Source: Streptomyces sp. DH12 (GTDB lineage: Bacteria; Actinomycetota; Actinomycetes; Streptomycetales; Streptomycetaceae). From it: a stretch of 64,000 nt of DNA. Below the pieces are notes generated by a model. The model had not been told where the DNA came from and did no database searches. It saw nothing but the letters and a program-made list of their open reading frames with translations. Within the stretch, counting starts at the first letter, position 1; each line of letters starts with the position of its first letter. The position numbers and the translations under genes are program-made. Positions 60,250 to 64,000 of the stretch are shown here, piece by piece. Where the stretch lies: positions 1 through 64,000 of the forward strand of contig NZ_JAHWGT010000022.1 of assembly GCF_020873895.1 (NCBI RefSeq), in the 5' to 3' direction.

Positions 60250-60598
60250 GACGGTGATCCCCCTCGCGACCTTCGCGCCTGCGCCCGGCCGGGTCGACCA
60301 GCGTTCGATCGCTGCGATCTCCGGGCACATTGCAGGGTGCGGGGCGCATGCGGGGCCTTCCAGGTGGGGGCGGCCAGTGCACGAAAGGGACAAGCGTCGG
60401 CCCCGGCCGTCCTCCCCGCGGGGGCGGTGCCGGGCGGGTGGGTGGTGTCCCGCTGGGCGGGCACCCTGCCGAGGCCAGCCCCTGTCTGCCCGTCACGGAG
60501 CGATGTCGCCACGACCCATGTCCCCCCCCCGCCCCGGGGAGGGGGAAAGCGGAGATACCGCACCACCCCTGTCGGAGCGGCGCCGTAGAGTAGGACGC

Positions 60599-60769
60599 AT
60601 GTCCACCGTCTCCCCACCCGGGGGCCTGTGCCCTGCCCTGATCGACCTGAACTTGCGGATCCGACGCCTGATGACGCAGCCCGCCACGGACGAGCGGGCG
60701 GAGGAGTACACGCGGCTGCTCGCCCAATGGGCGACCCTCACCCAGCCCGAGGTGACCACGGCGGCGTAA
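60599..60769 (+). CDS. Small hypothetical protein
   Basis: A 56-residue predicted soluble helical protein starting at ATG 60599 (MSTVSPPGG), with a weak TAGGA site. The middle contains LIDLNLRIRRLM, and the C-terminal part EEYTRLLAQWATL suggests a second helix. A hairpin (60787-60816) begins 18 bases after the stop. The open frame continues upstream, but those residues are low-complexity. No family is recognised. Confidence 0.55.
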   Translation: MSTVSPPGGLCPALIDLNLRIRRLMTQPATDERAEEYTRLLAQWATLTQPEVTTAA

Positions 60770-60786
60770 CGCCCGGTCCGCAGGAA

Positions 60787-60816
60787 CGCCCCCACCGCCA
60801 GCAGGCAGTGGGGGCG
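60787..60816. terminator. Shared hairpin between convergent units
   Basis: CGCCCCCACCGC (60787-60798) pairs with GCAGTGGGGGCG (60805-60816), twelve positions with one mismatch and a 6-nt loop. It lies after the 56-residue gene on the plus strand and just after the micro-ORF at 60826 on the minus strand. Confidence 0.75.
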
Positions 60817-60825
60817 CCGTTGTCC

Positions 60826-60852
60826 TCAGCCCCAGATGCTGTCGCCGCGCAT
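60826..60852 (-). CDS. Candidate 8-residue micropeptide downstream of XRE regulator
   Basis: ATG 60852 opens MRGDSIWG and stops at 60826, with a GGAGG ribosome-binding site only 4 bases upstream (60857-60861). It lies 79 bases downstream of the XRE-TPR regulator on the same strand and 9 bases before a terminator hairpin. Peptide-responsive TPR regulators (RRNPP type) are often encoded next to short peptide genes, which makes the arrangement notable, though those precursors are usually longer and secreted. Expression is not shown. Confidence 0.4.
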   Translation of the reverse strand: MRGDSIWG

Positions 60853-60931
60853 GTGTCCTCCAGAAGGGTTGGGACGACCACGGTAGGCGTACGGGTGGTG
60901 ACAGGCCACCCGCTTGCCGAGGCGGCCGCGC

Positions 60932-62188
60932 TCAGCCGTCAGCCAGGAGTTGCCCGAGTTGGTCCTGCGGCCGGCCGGTGAGTCGGCGGTGCAGGGCTGT
61001 GGCGCGGGATCCGACCAGGCCGGTGCGGTAGGCCGTGGGGAGCTGCTCCAGCACGCCGGCTGCCGTTGCGGCCGCTGACGACGGGTCGCCGTCCGCGTGG
61101 AGGCACGCCGCCCGGTCCAGAGTCAGCAGCGCCCGGGTCATCACCGACGCCCCACGGGTCAGCGCGAGCGCCTGGTCCTGCGCTGCGTACGCCGAGCGGG
61201 TGTCCCCCAGCAGCGTGTACGCCTGGGACAGGTGGACGTAGTGCTTCTGCGCCGGGTAGCCGGTCCAGGTGTCGGCTGTGTCCTCGCCGTCGAGCCGGTC
61301 CACGAGGGTACGGACGTCCTCGATGGCGGTCATGGCCCCGGCTCGGTCCCCGGCGGCGGCAAGCGCGCGAGCGGACACGGCGGCCGACAGCGCGGCAGCC
61401 GCCGTCGGCGCCGATCCGGCCGCACGCCGCGCCTTCGCCGCGAGTAGGGCCGCCTGACGCGGTGCCCCGTAGTTGGCACCCACCATGGCGTGCCGGGCCA
61501 GGACCCACGCGGTCACCCGCCGGTCGCCTGACTCCCGCGCGGCCCGTTCCGCTGTGGAGAACCAGCGGGCGGCGTCCGGCTGGTCGCCCCGGTCGTGCTG
61601 GATGATCGCCACCAGCCCGGCCAGGCCGGCGGCCGTACGGACGAGGTCGGTGCGCGCCCGAGTCGAGTGCGGCCGGGCCAGGGAGTGGCGGAGCAGGTCG
61701 AGGTCGGCCCGCATCTCCGTCAGCACCGCCTCCGGGGCCCGCCCGCGGTACCCGCCGCGATGCCTTTCGTACGCCGACTCCAGATAGGCGAGGTCCCCGT
61801 CCGGCGCGGCGATGAGTGCGCTGTCGATGGCCTCCCTGGCCTGGGCGATCCCCGGCAGTCCGGCGGCGCCGACTGCGACGGCCGCTGCCCCCAAGAGACG
61901 TCGTCGGTCCACGTCACTCAACTCCCCTTTGCTCTGGCGGCGGAACTGGCGGGAGACGGCGATGGCCCGGCGCACCTCCGCGACTGTCACCCCGTAGGCA
62001 CGGGCGATCGGTTCATGGAAGATCGGTGTCGGCAACCGCCGCTCCGTCTCCCACCGCTTGAGGTTCTCCGGGTCGAAGAACCGCCCGCCCTGGGCGTCCT
62101 CCAACCGCTGCGCCTGCTGCTCACGCGACCGGCCCGCGCGCTCGCGGATCCCCCGTAAGAGGGCGCCGATCCCGTCCGACGTCATCAT
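60932..62188 (-). CDS. XRE family regulator with TPR-like C-terminal domain
   Basis: A 418-residue protein. The N-terminal helix-turn-helix (residues 8-75, with LLRGIRERAG and NLKRWETERRLPTP) is followed by RRRLLGAAAVAVGAAGLPGI (about 99-118), a hydrophobic segment seen in many Streptomyces members of this type. A long helical tail contains TPR-like pairs (YAAQDQALALTRGA, ARWFSTAERAARESG). ATG 62188 has AGGAGG 8 bases upstream. It is divergent from the kinase-fold gene at 62420 and probably controls it. The ligand is unknown. Confidence 0.87.
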   Translation of the reverse strand: MMTSDGIGALLRGIRERAGRSREQQAQRLEDAQGGRFFDPENLKRWETERRLPTPIFHEPIARAYGVTVAEVRRAIAVSRQFRRQSKGELSDVDRRRLLGAAAVAVGAAGLPGIAQAREAIDSALIAAPDGDLAYLESAYERHRGGYRGRAPEAVLTEMRADLDLLRHSLARPHSTRARTDLVRTAAGLAGLVAIIQHDRGDQPDAARWFSTAERAARESGDRRVTAWVLARHAMVGANYGAPRQAALLAAKARRAAGSAPTAAAALSAAVSARALAAAGDRAGAMTAIEDVRTLVDRLDGEDTADTWTGYPAQKHYVHLSQAYTLLGDTRSAYAAQDQALALTRGASVMTRALLTLDRAACLHADGDPSSAAATAAGVLEQLPTAYRTGLVGSRATALHRRLTGRPQDQLGQLLADG

Positions 62189-62307
62189 GCGCCGCGCCTC
62201 CTGTGTCGTCGCAAGGCTGATACCCACTGTGGCCCCCCAACCTGGCCCCCCGCGGGGAAACGCACCCCTTTCCGGCACCCCTGCGCGAGCGGGCGCCGGC
62301 CGTTGAA

Positions 62308-62376
62308 TGAGAGACGCCGCCCCAGGGCCGGGACGAGCGATCCGCCCCCGGCCCTGGGCTGCGGCCCCATCTCTCA
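62308..62376 (+). promoter_or_regulatory. Long leader hairpin before kinase-fold gene
   Basis: TGAGAGA (62308) through the CCCCAGGGCCGGG core pairs with CCCGGCCCTGGG and TCTCTCA (to 62376), a roughly 28-bp stem with small bulges. It sits 30 bases before the GAAGGAG ribosome-binding site of the gene starting at 62420. That position suggests attenuation, RNA processing or a regulatory structure rather than a simple terminator. Confidence 0.55.
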
Positions 62377-62419
62377 GAAGGTCGCGGGCCCGTGTCCCGC
62401 ATGGCCGAAGGAGCCGCTG

Positions 62420-63601
62420 ATGCCCGGATCCGCCAGCACGAGGGACCTCGACGCCGTACGGCCGCCGAGCCCGGACCTGGTCGCCGCCTACGCGGCACAG
62501 CAGATCGAGGACGCCACCGACAGCCTGTGGCCGACCGCGTCCGTACGACTGGGCCACATCATCCCGAGCGTCACCAGCCACGTCCAGCAGGTCACCGTCG
62601 AGGGCCGCGAGCTGTACGCCAAGGTGTCCCTGCTCGGGGTGTCGCTGGGTACCATCCTGCGCGGCTCGTGCGGGGACTGGCCGACCGTCAAGGCGAACCA
62701 GGATGCCTACGTCGCCTCCCCGTCGGCGCTCCTCGCCCGTGAGGCCGGGCACCTCTCGGCGCTGGACGAGGCCGGTCTGCGCGTCCCGGCCGTCGCCGGG
62801 TACCGCCATGGCGTGCTCTTCACCGAGCCGGTGCCCGGCCGCACCATGGGTGAGCTGGTCGCCGCCGACCCCGACTGCACCGCCGATGTGCTCCACCTCG
62901 CCGCCGGCGAGCTCGACACCGCCCTGCGGCACCGGCGCCTGGCAGTCGTCGTCGACCGCTCCCCGATCCCGGAGCGCTCCATCAGCGGGACGTTCCTGCG
63001 GAAGTTCAACGGGATCAGCGGCCCCACCTACCTGGCGATGACTCCGCACGGCGGGGTCCTGCACGGCGTCGTGACCCGGCTCCGCCGGGCCTACCGGACG
63101 CCCGCCCCTGAACCCGCCCGGCGCGTGGTCTTCGGGGACCTCAAGCCTGAGCACGTCCTGCTCCCCCACGACGGGCGGCCGGTGTTCATCGACCCGGGCC
63201 TGATGCGCGCCCATCCATGCGCCGACACCGCCAAGCTCGTCAGTCGTCTCGTCCTCGGGCTGATCGCATGCCCGCCGCCCCCGCAGCACACCCGGGCCGT
63301 CCTCGACGGCATCACCGCCCACCTCACCGCCGCGACCGCCCACCTGTCCGCCGGCGAGCGGGCCGCATGGCTGCACCACATGGCGACGCTGTGGCTGATG
63401 GACACCACGAACATCGTGACGACCTACCTGTCCCAGCCGCCCGGCCTGCCGCTTTCCCCATACGCCACGGCCGTCGTTGCGCGGGCCGGGGCCGTGTGCC
63501 GGATGCTCGATCTGGCCAGTCCCGCTCTCACCGCACGCCGCTCCTCGCGGGACGCGTGGAGCGCCTGCCTGGTCGAGGCAGCCCAGGCGGCCGCCCTGTG
63601 A
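62420..63601 (+). CDS. Kinase-fold (phosphotransferase-like) protein
   Basis: A 393-residue protein of the protein-kinase/aminoglycoside-phosphotransferase fold. Seen are a possible ATP-binding lysine in LYAKVS (K68), the catalytic loop VVFGDLKPEHVLL (D240; H245 at the usual Asn position) and VFIDPGL (D258). These residues look active, unlike the protein at 44785. ATG 62420 has GAAGGAG upstream. Its stop overlaps the next gene (GTGA), so the two are translationally coupled. The substrate is unknown. Confidence 0.82.
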   Translation: MPGSASTRDLDAVRPPSPDLVAAYAAQQIEDATDSLWPTASVRLGHIIPSVTSHVQQVTVEGRELYAKVSLLGVSLGTILRGSCGDWPTVKANQDAYVASPSALLAREAGHLSALDEAGLRVPAVAGYRHGVLFTEPVPGRTMGELVAADPDCTADVLHLAAGELDTALRHRRLAVVVDRSPIPERSISGTFLRKFNGISGPTYLAMTPHGGVLHGVVTRLRRAYRTPAPEPARRVVFGDLKPEHVLLPHDGRPVFIDPGLMRAHPCADTAKLVSRLVLGLIACPPPPQHTRAVLDGITAHLTAATAHLSAGERAAWLHHMATLWLMDTTNIVTTYLSQPPGLPLSPYATAVVARAGAVCRMLDLASPALTARRSSRDAWSACLVEAAQAAAL

Positions 63602-64000
63602 CCGCCGTCGGCATCATCGGCGCCGGGGCCGTGGGCCAGGCCGTCGGCGCGGTCCTCGTCGCCTCCGGCTGGTGCCGGACGCTGCGGGTCTCCTCACACG
63701 CCGGGCGCAGCGCGGCCGGGCTAGTCACCGACCTGGAGGACATGAGCCACGCCACCGCGTCCCCCGTCCGGGTGACCGCCTCGACGACCGCCCACATGCG
63801 GGAGTGCGACGCCGTGGTGGTCTGCCCCCGCGCCGCGTTCACCAACCGGGCGTCCCGCGACGTCCGCATGGCCGGCCTGCGCGCCAACGGCTCTTTGGTG
63901 CGCCGCCTGGCCGGCAGGTTCGAGGGGTACGACGGTGTGGTCCTGGTCGTCACCAACCCGGTCGACATCATGACCCGCCTGTTCGCGGAGGTGTCCGGCT
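63598..64000 (+). CDS. Lactate/malate dehydrogenase-like protein (partial)
   Basis: The first 134 residues of a Rossmann-fold oxidoreductase, cut by the window edge. The N-terminus GIIGAGAVGQAVG binds NAD(P), and VVLVVTNPVDIM is the LDH/MDH signature loop. However, DLEDM replaces the usual D-L-x-H/D region in only part. GTG 63598 overlaps the kinase stop. The catalytic histidine lies beyond the window, so activity cannot be judged. Confidence 0.85.
   Translation, partial: MTAVGIIGAGAVGQAVGAVLVASGWCRTLRVSSHAGRSAAGLVTDLEDMSHATASPVRVTASTTAHMRECDAVVVCPRAAFTNRASRDVRMAGLRANGSLVRRLAGRFEGYDGVVLVVTNPVDIMTRLFAEVSG

Larger units (their letters stand above)
59840..60598. other. Long intergenic region upstream of nfeD
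   Basis: About 760 bases with no confidently supported gene. It contains an 18-bp palindrome (60138-60155) and a 13-codon minus-strand micro-ORF with a fair ribosome-binding site (60208-60249). The nfeD promoter must lie here. Open frames on both strands are GC-driven and lack family similarity. Confidence 0.55.

Noticed and set aside
62303-62419. Extended start for the kinase-fold protein
   Set aside because: It would need a TTG start inside the long hairpin; the ATG at 62420 has a GAAGGAG site.

Overview
This window is a piece of a high-GC actinobacterial chromosome, almost certainly Streptomyces. The coding sequences have strong third-position GC bias and many GTG starts. The gene order rnj-dapA-thyX / dapB-M16-pnp-rpsO / type VII secretion / ribF / truB-rbfA-infB-ylxR-nusA-rimP / proS / ispG-rseP-dxr matches, from memory, the conserved core arm of Streptomyces chromosomes (the S. 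coelicolor SCO57xx region). This assignment rests on recognised families and synteny; no database search was run.

Layout. 1-330: leader and promoters of a ribosomal RNA operon that reads leftwards out of the window. 451-10937: a mostly minus-strand housekeeping block with RNase J, lysine/DAP biosynthesis (dapA, dapB), flavin-dependent thymidylate synthase, an M16 peptidase, polynucleotide phosphorylase and ribosomal protein S15. 11102-30983: a complete ESX-like type VII secretion locus with EccD, EccC, two WXG100 proteins, two mycosin proteases, EccB, EccE, several secretion-associated proteins, a DUF397 protein and a large MinD-like ATPase. 31116-43583: riboflavin kinase/FAD synthetase, a very large protease-like/NTPase protein, then the translation and transcription block truB-rbfA-(DUF503)-infB-ylxR-nusA-rimP. 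43736-47018: a plus-strand group of a predicted lipoprotein, a ferritin-like DUF4439 protein, a phosphotransferase-fold pseudoenzyme and an SPFH protein. 47150-54487: proS, two GNAT acetyltransferases and the MEP-pathway group ispG-rseP-dxr. 54734-59839: an IclR-type regulator, a small secreted protein, a large acyl-CoA dehydrogenase and an SPFH/NfeD pair. 60599-64000: a less canonical region with a small protein, an XRE regulator with a TPR-like C-terminus, an 8-codon micro-ORF, a kinase-fold protein and the start of a lactate/malate-dehydrogenase-like protein that runs off the right edge.

How the genes work together. rnj, pnp and rpsO link RNA decay and ribosome assembly. rbfA, infB, nusA, rimP and truB form the classical ribosome-maturation and initiation cluster. 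dxr and ispG supply isoprenoid precursors. The type VII genes form one secretion machine: EccB, C, D and E in the membrane, mycosins outside, Esx proteins as substrates. The most interesting non-standard parts are (i) the regulator/micropeptide/kinase/dehydrogenase group at the right edge, (ii) the 1331-residue protein at 32118-36113, whose protease domain lacks the expected serine, and (iii) the phosphotransferase-like protein at 44785, which has lost its catalytic motifs.
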